From Alitta virens (lineage: Eukaryota > Annelida > Polychaeta > Phyllodocida > Nereididae), in contig OW028577.1 of the NCBI GenBank assembly GCA_932294295.1, forward strand, positions 1,993,001-2,057,000: 64,000 nt of DNA, in the 5' to 3' direction. Both the position numbers and the translations under genes were made by a program. The notes beneath the pieces were generated by a model, which did no database searches, was not told where the DNA came from, and was given only the letters and a program-made list of their open reading frames with translations. Shown piece after piece: positions 51,051 through 61,697 of the stretch; the first letter of the stretch is position 1, and each line of letters begins with the position of its first letter.

Positions 51051-53149
51051 GAGATGGCATCTCCAGTAGAGAAAATATGTTTATGAAGACTGTTGTAATG
51101 ATGGAAAACACCACAAATGACTTTGTATGATACTTGGAAAAAAGATTTGCATGTGTTTATGAGCACTGAAATGCCATTTGAATGAAAATGAGGTGACTGA
51201 TGTATTGGTTATAAAGGAACTGTTTTTTGGGCATAAGTCTGTTTTGTCCTAAGTAGAATGCTTTCAAATGTTAAATTATACATGTTTTTATTGATATATA
51301 ACATTTTTTTCTGTACCAGATTTCTTTCTTTATTTATTTATCCATAAATTGCAATATATTATGATTTGTCATTTTGTTATTATGCCAATTTAGGCATAAA
51401 AAAAAGTTACAAAAATCATATGTATATAATTTCATAGACTGGATAACAATAAGAAATGCTTTGTTTTTCATTTCTTTTTTAACATGATTAATAAAAAGTT
51501 GTATAGTTATGAATAAACTTGACTATTTAACACCCACGCAGGGCTATTTATGTAATGAATTTTAAATCTTGACAATTCTGTCTTATGCGCTTGATAACAT
51601 CAAAAACTGAAGAAATTATATGTTACATGTTTTATATGTGATTGTACCATCACCATAAAATATTGCATTGTTTTAAGTTATTTCTTTTTACTTTATAATA
51701 TATGATTTAAACTATGTTTTTTTTAATGAAACATGATTAATAAAAAGTTGTTCAAATATGAATAAACTTGGCTATTTTGTTCTTACTTGAGTACAATTCA
51801 TGCTTTTTAGGTAGTGAATGGTTTACTTCATTGACCGGTTGCTACGTTTTTGCAGCCCATTAAAATTACCACCACTTCTAACCTAAAGAAAAAGAGTTCC
51901 TTATAATAATTATTTTGGACTCTCAAAAAGCCCATTATACCAGGCTTCATTCCAATTTTGTTGTATCAATGAAACTTAAAAAATGCTTGACAATTCAATG
52001 TGTGTGTGTGTGTGATGGTGTGTTTGTGTGTGTGTGTGTCTGTGTGTGTGTGTCTGTCTGTCTGTCTGTGTGTGTCGGTGTCTGTGTGTCTGTGTCTCCG
52101 GTTTGATGTACTGCATCTCTGGTTCTCTTTAATAACCACAGGCTGTTGGTGTGTGAACTTTATTGGTAGCCGGACACATGCAATACTTTAAAGTTGGAAG
52201 TGCACGGCTATGTTGACAGGGACTTCCTGCATGATTAACAGCCAAAAGAGTAATCACTTTCCATCATAACTTGTTCTTGTCGAAATTTGTAACTCACATT
52301 TTTGCCATGTCTTCAGTCATGTCAACGCAAATGTATCAGTGAGAAAAACAGTTGCATGTTACCTCTAGTCTGAATTACATAATACCTCTCTGTGTTTTGT
52401 TTTATTTCTAACTGAAATCAGACAGTAATGGTAAAATCATTTTAAAATTTAAGGACACCTATGAAACATTAACTGTGTACTCATTTATATTAAGCACATT
52501 GCACTTGGCATTGGAATAATATACGCATGAGACTGTATAATGCTTGATTCACCAGGTGTCCCTTTTTATCAATTCACATTGACACCAGAGGTCACTCTCT
52601 GAGCAAGTTGGTGGAGAACATCTGAACCATTTTCTTTTCTGCCTAGAAATGTAGGAATTATTATGATTAACTACAATAGCAATCAGGTTAAAGTGCATAA
52701 TTATCAGTTCGATAAGATCTTGGTGGTTTGTCTCCAGATTTGTCCTTGTGTGTCAACTGATAATTAAACCATAATTAAACTGGTAACATTTATCCTTGTA
52801 AAGTTATTAATATCATATTTTCTCTATCAAATCAAGCCTTAAAATGGCAGTTAACCTTTAAATAAGCCTGGCTAATCACTGACAGTTGTTTGTAATAAAC
52901 AGACAGAAGGAAATCACAAAATGGCTTTATTACACTTGACGCTAAATCAACTGTAGATAATTGAAAGGAATTACAAGCTTACCAGGCAAAAAAGCATTCA
53001 TATTTTTAGTACTTTATATAGTTAAGAAATAACAGCAATCTAGACATATAGAAATTATCTCTAAATGGAGATAACATTACTCAATCCATCAGAAAGTTGT
53101 TCTACATGTCATACTTCATTCTGCTTGTCAAAATGGTATTTTTGTCAGA
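51051..53149. other. 3' flank of TLR copy 1, noncoding
   Basis: Two similar segments of about 50 bp (AACATGATTAATAAAAAGTTGT with GAATAAACTTG(A/G)CTATTT) occur at about 51480-51532 and 51728-51777, each carrying AATAAA-type signals. A (GT)n microsatellite lies at 51998-52090. Nothing else recognised. Confidence 0.5.
51998..52098. repeat. (GT)n microsatellite with GTCT interruptions
   Basis: TGTGTGTG runs mixed with TGTCTGTC and TGTTTGTG. Open frames across it are artefacts. Confidence 0.95.
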
Positions 53150-53151
53150 GA

Positions 53152-53312
53152 GAGCAGAGGTTTAGCTCAGTAGTAACATACTGGGCTGCTAACCATTGGG
53201 TCCTGGGTTGGAATGCAACCTGTGTTGAAAAGTTGTTTTATCATTCACCTTTTCGCATTGGCACACTCTTTCCGTGCAAAAAGTGGGATGTTAAGTCTGT
53301 CTCACCCACCTA
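53152..53312 (+). mobile_element. Old tRNA-derived SINE-like copy
   Basis: TTTAGCTCAGTAGTAACATA (A-box-like) and GGGTTGGAATGCAACC (degenerate B box), followed by a body with GCATTGGCACACTC and GGGATGTTAAG. It resembles the tRNA part of the other SINEs, but the body differs, so it is a separate or much older family. No target duplication identified. Confidence 0.6.
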
Positions 53313-53394
53313 CTATTGTCAGAGACAGTAGTTGATGAAAGATCAGTTCAGTTTGCCCTGAGTCCTTCCCCCAATCGGACGATGTTTTTCTCCA

Positions 53395-53545
53395 AGATAA
53401 TGCTTCTCAGCAGCCTGTGTTGATGCAACAAGTGGCTGCCAGGGAGAACCAAATAGCTCTCTTGTCTGCGAGGTGTTTTTGTTCCTTGCTCGCAAATTGG
53501 TGTTTTGTGATTCTTGTAGACACATTGATTGGCTACAAATAGGGG
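53395..53545 (-). repeat. Segment shared inverted with 35700-35885
   Basis: See 35700-35885. Here the copy has an extra stretch reading ACAAGTGGCTGCCAGGGAG, absent in part from the other copy. No full-length coding region can be made out. Confidence 0.75.
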
Positions 53546-54171
53546 CAAAAACTGTTGAAAATCTGGTCTAGTAGAATCTGTTGTACAAGTATTTGTAGGA
53601 AACAGAGATATTAATATGTAATCTTTCGGAGGAAGTAAAGGCCCAATAAATGTGCATAATATGTATGCAGTAGAAAAGTCACCTTTATAGACAGTGTTTC
53701 CCCCCCCCCTAGTTTTATTTTCTGATATGAATTATTTACATAAAATTTGGTATTGCACTATAGAATGGGGCTATTTTGGACATGGCATGTTTTTGTCCAT
53801 TTTACAGACATACTCATCAGAAAGTTATCCAGCTTAACAGTGCTTTGCAACATCAGCTGTTTCTTGAGGTGAAACCAGATGTTGTGTGAGCTATATTCAA
53901 TAATATCCATGGCTATTTTATATGCATAAATCTGGTGCTTGTATGGAGTCTTTTTGAACCACATTCCACTTGACTGGATAACATATACCCTAAATGACCT
54001 TGACCCTGAGAAAATTGGACACTGAGGTCTTCAAGTGCATTGTTCAGTCTCATTTATGTCTCATTTCAAAGCTTTTAAGATGTAAATTTCTTCTGAAAGG
54101 TTTCGTCTCCAGCAGTCTAGTGGCTGTCTGTTGCTGTTTCTTAGTGATGATTTGATAGGTTTGGTACAGTA

Positions 54172-54357
54172 GTGGTGGATTAGGGCTTTACGTCCTGTAT
54201 TTCTGAACCTGATAGGCAAATTAGGACAAGTAGTTACCATGGCTATGAGATGAAGGATGAAAACAGCCATCCAACATAGGCTTGACCGCTAGTTGAACCC
54301 CGGGACCCAGTGGTTGGAAACCCAGCGCGCTACCACTGAACTAGGCCCCAACTCCAT
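54172..54357 (-). mobile_element. tRNA-derived SINE, copy 3
   Basis: Minus-strand copy: GATTAGGGCTTTACGTCCTG at the left (3' end), degenerate B box (GTTGAACCCC on the plus strand) and A box at the right. Perfect 14-bp target duplications GGTTTGGTACAGTA lie at 54158-54171 and 54358-54371. Confidence 0.93.
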
Positions 54358-54689
54358 GGTTTGGTACAGTAACTCGAAGGCTAATAATGTAAGTAGTATG
54401 CCACACAGCATGTAGTTTATTAAGATTTACCATAATTTTATCATTTAATCAAAGATAAGGTTGAAAAATGAAAAGGATTCAGAAACACTGATACAACAAA
54501 AGAAATTACTTGGTATTCCTTCCAGATTAATCAAAGTACAGGTTATATGTCTGAATTATGGTCTTGTTCACGTAGTTTACGGACTCACAAATAATGTGGA
54601 GTAGTTTTGTCATACAGATGCCCATGGTATACTTTACAGCTTTTGACTACATTGGTTGGTGAAGTTGTCTGTAGACCAGGTAAATTAAT

Positions 54690-54862
54690 GGTGGTGGATT
54701 AGGGCTTTACGTCCTGTATTCTGCACCTGATGGGCTAATTAGGACAGGTAGGGACCATGGCAATAAGACGAAAGAGCCATCCAACATAGGCTCGACCGGG
54801 AATTGAACCCAGGACCCAGTGGTTGGAAGCCCAGAGCGCTACCACTGAGCTAGCCCCCCACC
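54690..54862 (-). mobile_element. tRNA-derived SINE, copy 4
   Basis: Minus-strand copy of the same family with GGATTAGGGCTTTACGTCCT, GAATTGAACCCAGGACCCAG and TACCACTGAGCTAG. No clear target duplication; the A-box end abuts a C-rich stretch. Confidence 0.88.
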
Positions 54863-55009
54863 TGCCCCCCTTGACCTAATCTCTTTCACCCACCAAAGTT
54901 AATGTTCGTAATATGTACCTGGCATTGCTACAAACCATATCTGTCATAGATATGTTGTGTTATAGGTCTAGACGCCAGAAATACAAATATTCTATTAAGG
55001 CTGTGCATT
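54863..55009. other. Spacer between SINE copy 4 and the inverted duplication
   Basis: Short noncoding stretch; nothing recognised. Confidence 0.3.
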
Positions 55010-55990
55010 GCAGAATCTTTGTAGTTGATTCCACAATCAATATGATCCTAAATGTTGTATTATTCATGTGCATACAATTATTAAATATTTGATCAAAGTA
55101 TTGCCATGCTCAACCCATTCAAAAGTTTTTGTTTATAATAAGCAATTTCATAATTATTAGTTGCATAATGATCTGTATTACTTTCACTGGACTCCAATAT
55201 TAATGGTTTTCTTCATATACACCTGTAAAGTGTTCAGTTATAAATACTAATTTAAATGCCATAGATTTAATGCAAATCAGCAACCCAACAATTCAGTAAC
55301 TGTTGAGGGGAATATGGCAATTAATAATATACATGTATAGTTCCTTCAGTTGCCAGCTAAATGTAAACAGCGAGCAAATTATATTTTGACTTATAAAGGC
55401 ATTAAAATGGGTGTGTGGAGTATCATTCCATACAAAATAAACCTTTAAGATTTGTATATATTTGTATTTAGAATTAATTTTGGACATATAAATGATACTC
55501 TTAATTGTTGATAATTCTAGCAAACTAAATACTCCTTATTGTGCATAAACTCTTTGTGCTCGCTAAGCTTTACTCTGAACAGAATGGATTGCTGTTAATA
55601 AATAAGATATTTGTAAGTCATTATTACTCACAGGAACACTGTACCATTTCACATTAACAGAATATAACAATGAAAAAATTCAAGAGTTCAAAAATTAGGA
55701 CATCTTGGACTCTAATTAGCATTGCATAACAGGTTATGTAGGCCAAGTGGCAATTGTTTCAGTTCATCGCACACCCTATATGAACACTCAAGAAATAATA
55801 TTTTTCCAAATTTTGTAAAAAATAGCCAAGATATGTCAGTGTGGCTATCACAAGGCACCACTTGGCCATATAAAGTGTTACTGTATAAAATTTCATTAGG
55901 GTAAGTGCATTAGTGTTAGTATTCAGCTCTAGTTCTGCTCTGGAAATGAAAGTGTAACGCCTGTCCTCATGCCTGTTGGACGAACACTTA
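55010..55990 (-). repeat. Right arm of the long inverted duplication
   Basis: Reverse-complement match to about 33870-35060. Matching points include TTGATCAAAGTATTGCCATG, AGCAACCCAACAATTCAGTA, ATTGCATAACAGGTTATGTA and CAAGGCACCACTTGGCCATA. MITE 1 is absent from this arm at the equivalent position (near 55915), so the MITE inserted into the left arm after duplication or was never copied here. Confidence 0.85.
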
Positions 55991-56084
55991 ACAATTTTAA
56001 TGATGCCTGTGTGCTATGTGGGATTCGCTCAGGGTTATGTTTATGTGTCATTTCACTGAAAACTTTGCTCAACAAATTTCTGGT

Positions 56085-56269
56085 GTGTTTGTGTGATTAG
56101 GGCTTTACGTCTTGTATTTCTGCACCAGTTGGGCTAATTAGGACAGGCAGAGACCATGGCAATGAGACGAAGGATGAAACAGCCATCCAACTTAGGTTCG
56201 ACCGGGAATCGAACCCCGGGACCCAGCGGTTGGAAGCCCAGAGCGATACCTCTGAGCTAGGCCCCCGCC
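56085..56269 (-). mobile_element. tRNA-derived SINE, copy 5
   Basis: Minus-strand copy with GATTAGGGCTTTACGTCTTG, GGGAATCGAACCCCGGGACC (B box region) and CTCTGAGCTAGGC (A box region). Target duplications of 15 bp with one mismatch (CAACAAATTTCTGGT and CAACAAATTTGTGGT) at 56070-56084 and 56270-56284. Confidence 0.92.
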
Positions 56270-56284
56270 CAACAAATTTGTGGT

Positions 56285-59200
56285 ATTTGGATAGTTAGTA
56301 ATGCAGTAAACCCCTATATTTGTTACCATTAAATAGCCAAGGGATCAGGCTATCTAGTCATTTTATCATAAAAATTACACTTAGCCAAAACAAATTTCTG
56401 GTAGCTGTATTGGTAGCTATCAAGTAAGCACCAATATTTGGTACCATTAAATAGCCAATAGATTAGGCTACCTAGCCAATAGATTAGGCTATCTAATAAA
56501 TATGCTACCAAATTCCTGCTACCATTCTAAATAACGAGCTCCCATATTTTTATGTGTAATTTTCCAAACAAAAATTAACTTTGCTATATATATTATCTAG
56601 TAAATACACTGTGATATTTCTGTAATGGTTCATCAGAGTTGCAGTTATAACATATGATACTGTCTGGCTCTCCTAGGTTGGTAATTTGCTAAGCTTGAGA
56701 AATGTTGCTGAAGCTATGGTCAAGATGCCTAAAACTTGGCCAAAATATGTGTTTTCATACTAATGGAAATACACTAAAAATTGTGGTAAATTGTATTTTC
56801 ACAGCAAAAATGATGCACTAATGCACTGAACCTAATAACATTTCATACAGTATATTACTCTTTATCACCCAGTTGTGCCTTTTGGTTGTCATATTTACCT
56901 ATCTCATGCTATCTTTTTCAAAATAAGAAAAAAAAATTACAATTTGTTATGCTTTTGTTTAAATCCTAGTTCTCACACAGCAGGTAAAACTGTGGCAACT
57001 TTAGATATGGATTACTGGGGAGAAATCAAAGGTATGAAACTTGTTCTGGGTCAAATCATATCTCTCTACTAGACTATTAATCAGGTCCTGGAACAAGTTG
57101 CAACAGAAATGATTCTAGTGCCATTTGAATCCCAAGGGCTTTTAGAAACACATATTAAAAATCATGGAAAATCCAAGTAGTGGAACACCCCCCAAAGTAG
57201 AATAAATCCAGTGTTTCTCAAATAATTAAGGAAATTAATATGTCTTCAGATAAATATCTGTTTGAATCGCTATTGACCAGTCTACAGTTATGGTTGCGGA
57301 TGACATAGATATTCAAAACTTTTCCTTTGTCCTATTCCCATAAAGCCTTTAAAAATAACAAAATATTTCAATCTTAAATCCAGTCTAGTTCAGCAATTTA
57401 GCATTCATCTTTTCTGATGCAGTCCAACAAATCATATATATTCAGTTGAAACATCTAAATAAATGTATTATAATTATGAAATTGAGGCACAGGGGGTTTC
57501 AATGTTGTTGTCAATAAAACACCAGCAATTAAAATAATATTGATTAAGTCATCACTACTCAAATCAACAAAGTCTAGTGATGAGCATGCCTATCTTACTT
57601 TGTGTGGTAGAAAAAATTAAGTTTAGATTTTCTGAAACTCTCTTCTGCCACAGAGCAAGTGCAAATCATTATATGTGTAGCCCATATAATGCATCAACAA
57701 AATACAACAGCTTGATTGTAAACCATCAAGTGCAGTTGTAGGCCGTCTATTGAAAGAGGGAAATTCTTTCCATTGCTCACTGATAAATTTGTTTATGCCA
57801 CCATACTTACTTTAAATCATATGTTGATGCTGTAAGACTTCATTTATATATCATTTGTATACATGTCTACATAAAACATGATCATGGGTGTTCAATTGTC
57901 TGTGTACAGTGTCATGGCATTTGCAGCAATGCAAAAACATTGCCATCAAGTGGCAATTTTACATTTTTACAGTTTAGTCAGGGACCAATTCCCGAAAATG
58001 CAGCTGTAACAAGAATATTATTTTTCAAAAAAAGAATAGATACCTGGTGTTGTGTGTAGAATGCCAGCAGCACTAGGCCTACAATGTAAACACTTTAATA
58101 CAGTATGATGGCTACTGCCTCATTAAGACCAGTGTTTGGGCCTTGTATACTCCATTCTTTCCTTAAAATTTTACAAACTTATTTATCTATCAGACTAGCA
58201 CTACAATATCCTTGGATTGCCCATCAGACCACAAAATTGTTATATGCCACCCAAGTACACTATATAATATAATTACTAATTTGTTTTCACAAACCATTTT
58301 GAAGATGAAAAGGTACCGTCATCTAGCGTTTGAACTAAGATATAAATTCTACACATTTCCTTAAACAATTCAGTCTTTATTTGATGAAAATCGGACGAAT
58401 ATTAGCTGATTAGGGGAGCAGCAGCCTTTTAAAGTATATATAATATCGTAGGCAACCCCTTCTGCTTACGCGTTTTAGGTGATCCTGTTGACGATTTGTA
58501 CGATTTCAAAAAATCACTAATTTTGACAGGCTTGAATTTGTACTATAATCAAACTTTTCTCGGCTTCTACTGGTTGGATCTTCGTCAAATTTGGTTTGTA
58601 AGTTGCGCGCTTGTATAACGGTTCTAATGGTGTGCAATTTACTGCTGTACCCCCAACAATTTTGTGTGTCAAGTCACAGGCATTTGCCATCATGACAGCA
58701 CTTAGCAAGTTATGCTAAGAATAAGACCAAGGCTACTGACTTTGTCAAGAACAGCTTCTACTCCCCCTGCGCAACAGCCTTCAAGGATGGGACCAGTTTC
58801 ATTCAAAAATGTCATGTAACACATCAAAAATGGCAATATCATACACAAATATAATTTTGCTTCTTATTCTAAGTGATATTTATGGGTATTTACAACTTAT
58901 TTTTTAGTAATTCCTTGCCTGTACGCTGGGAATGCTCAATTCTCATCTCTAGTGGTAGCTAATTTGCATATTTCACCATCTACACACATGATGGTGCTTC
59001 CTGATTGGCCAATATCTCCTAAGCATTGTGTGCTGTCAGCTTTAAGTCAATTAAGTGACCAAACTGAGCAATCTTTGTTTAAGAATTGAGTGTAATCAAT
59101 GCAAACACAACTAATTGATATGCAATTCCACCATTAGACATTCAATGCCATAAGCCAGTCGATAGCCTATTAGGTAAATTTTTTTTGTATTTAGGTCTAA

Positions 59201-61310
59201 CTGGTAAACTTGCAAAATAATTGCTATCAAGCTCAAGCTCACAGCATTTCCTAATGTATTCAGCTACATTCTGATTGGCTATCGCAAATGACATAGCTGC
59301 CTCTTGAGAGTGAAGTGAGCAGACACCGTGCTTATTCATCTGAAAAATAGTAAGCCCCTAAATCTTTTCAGAACTTGATTTTTGCCGTTCTCGCTTTGTT
59401 TCTAAATAGCATAATGTAAAGAAAATTCAAGTGTTAACCTCTGCATGTGTGCTCTTGATCATATTAGGATGGCTGCAAAAAACGCTCTTTGTATTGTTCA
59501 ATTGGTGTGCATCAATCAACTTGCCTATAATGTCACTGATGAAGTGAAATATGACTACAGTAAAAAAAAATCCACGGCAATGCAAGGGGTTGGTTGCTAC
59601 TGCAAGCAACAAAGAGTAACCTGCAGCTGTTTTGGGGTTGGTAGACATGGTGTAGTGGGGTCTTACAATTCCAGTTTTACTTTCATTTAAGTAAATTTGA
59701 TTGTGTGGGTTTTATGTTATGTGTGAAAAGTAAGAAAAGTCACCTAATAATTTAAAAAGTTAAATATGCATGTATATGGTAGTTTCCACGAAATAACGTC
59801 ACACACCGGATTTTACCAGCAAAAAAATTAATTGTCAGATGGCAGGAATTATAAATGTCTGACAAATTGTCCACTTATTTAATGGTCAATGTGTAGAGAG
59901 AGAGGGGCATTGTATTTTAATTTTTAATTTAATTGGTTAAAATGGTTTTGTAACTTTTTGTGCATAAGTCTACAAAGTAACTAAAAAGTAGCAAAAAATA
60001 CACAATGTAACAAGAATAATGGCTCAGACAAAAAAAATGTCAATTTTGTAGGAATTGCACTCTACTTGTCCTGCATTCCTTATATTTATCAATAATAATC
60101 ACGAGATTTACCTGAAAGATATCAGTTCAGTCAAAAAATGGGAAATAGCAGAACTTCACTTCTAGAAGTGATAAAAAGATGCAGTTTTTTAGTAATCCTT
60201 TGATATTATGTTTAATGCATAAATATTCAAATCTTTTTACTCATTCAATACCGAGGTATGCATTACCTTTTTTATGCCAAGATGGGCACCCCAGCTTTTA
60301 ATACTGCACTTTACCCTCCCTATTTTTCTAGAAATAGATGGAAATATATAATTTATGTGAATCAGAGTGCAACTAATCACGATCTATAGATATATAATGC
60401 AATTTCCCAAACCTAGATTTTACAGAAAGTTTAAATTTAAAAAATCTGTCACATGATTATATATTTAGTATTTAACATTGTCCTTTAAATAATATTTACC
60501 ACACATTTTAATATATTTATTTGATGTAAAGTGCCATAGAGAACTTTTTTGGTCTATTTTGGCACTATATACATTTTGTATATAATAATAATAATATAAG
60601 GCTCACAACCATGCTCATTTTTTTGTTTTAGCCCAGTATAGACATGTTTCTCGAAATTGCAAAAATAACAGCTGCATGTAAATGTTGGTTTGATGTGCTT
60701 AAAATTGTATATTTAGTGACTTATAACTCATAAATCCTTGTTTGGATGTAAATAATAATTATTTACAGAATGAAATTTGGATTTTGACAGAAAGTGCCAC
60801 ACATGACAGGGACAAAATGGACAGTGCTCATTGTGATATTTCTTGCATGGTCTTATGTGATATAAAGTTTTACCATGTGCACACAGGATTATTAGGTTTA
60901 TTTTAAATCCTATTAGACTGTAGTGTTATAATGAAATGAAATTAATCATCAAGGTGTAATATCAGCTGATTGAACTACAACTTAATCAGATAAACTTTGA
61001 GTTTCCCATCAGAATTACATGATGGTGATGTCTCTCAACAATTTTGCAATTCTATTGTATTTATTTCAGACATGTGCGATAAAATAATTAATTAGGCTTT
61101 TTCATAAATCAAAGTTATTTTAGGTAAATTACATCATCTAGACAATGCATTTGGTGTAAAGTATATACTGAGGCTTCCTCACAACAGGATTCAGAATAAA
61201 TGTTTACAGGGCTAACACCGTGGCCTGAATGGCCTCTAATGACGTCATTTCTTTGTGAGGTCACCACTGTTTCATGCAAAAATACAGGATCACAAGTTCT
61301 ATGAAAAACA
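56285..61310. other. Long noncoding stretch between repeats and TLR copy 2
   Basis: AT-rich DNA. A short dispersed-repeat copy lies at about 56810-56905 (TAATGCACTGAACCTAATAA, CACCCAGTTGTGCCTTTTGG). At 56300-56530 a segment with repeated AATAGCCAA and ATTAGGCTATCTA units is seen. No convincing gene, exon or RNA gene was recognised in the remaining 4.3 kb; several short open frames lack any coding signature. Confidence 0.4.
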
Positions 61311-61314
61311 GGCC

Positions 61315-61697
61315 AGGATCTAAAACCTTGTCATTTGATTAAAAGCATGTTAAGGTCCAAAAATAGTTCGTAAAACATCAAAATTTGCAAAGTAATTTCC
61401 GCAAATATATTGACTTAGATATAGTATCCAGAATGAAACTACGTGCTTACTGAATAACGAGCCTAATTGGTTAAATCCACTGAAATCCGCCAGTCATGGA
61501 ATATATTTGTTCAGCATGTGGTGTAATATGCACTTGGGCCAATATCCCTTGATTTGTTTGTGCCCAGAGTTTTCCATTTGCGCATATGTTCAAGCTTCAT
61601 TGACTACAAAACTTCCATCTTCGGGGGTATTTTCACATTTCTCATGTAAAACAACTTTGCTAGTTACATCTGGATTGGTGATATATTCATACATGCA
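61315..61697 (+). promoter_or_regulatory. Duplicated 5' flank of TLR copy 2
   Basis: Matches 47485-47824 upstream of copy 1 (for example CCAAAAATAGTTCGTAAAA, TATATTGACTTAGATATAGT, TTGCGCATATGTTCAAGCTT, CATCTGGATTGGTGATATAT). It has extra segments near 61435-61470 and 61535-61565 absent from copy 1. The shared block probably contains the promoter; no TATA box is obvious. Confidence 0.7.
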
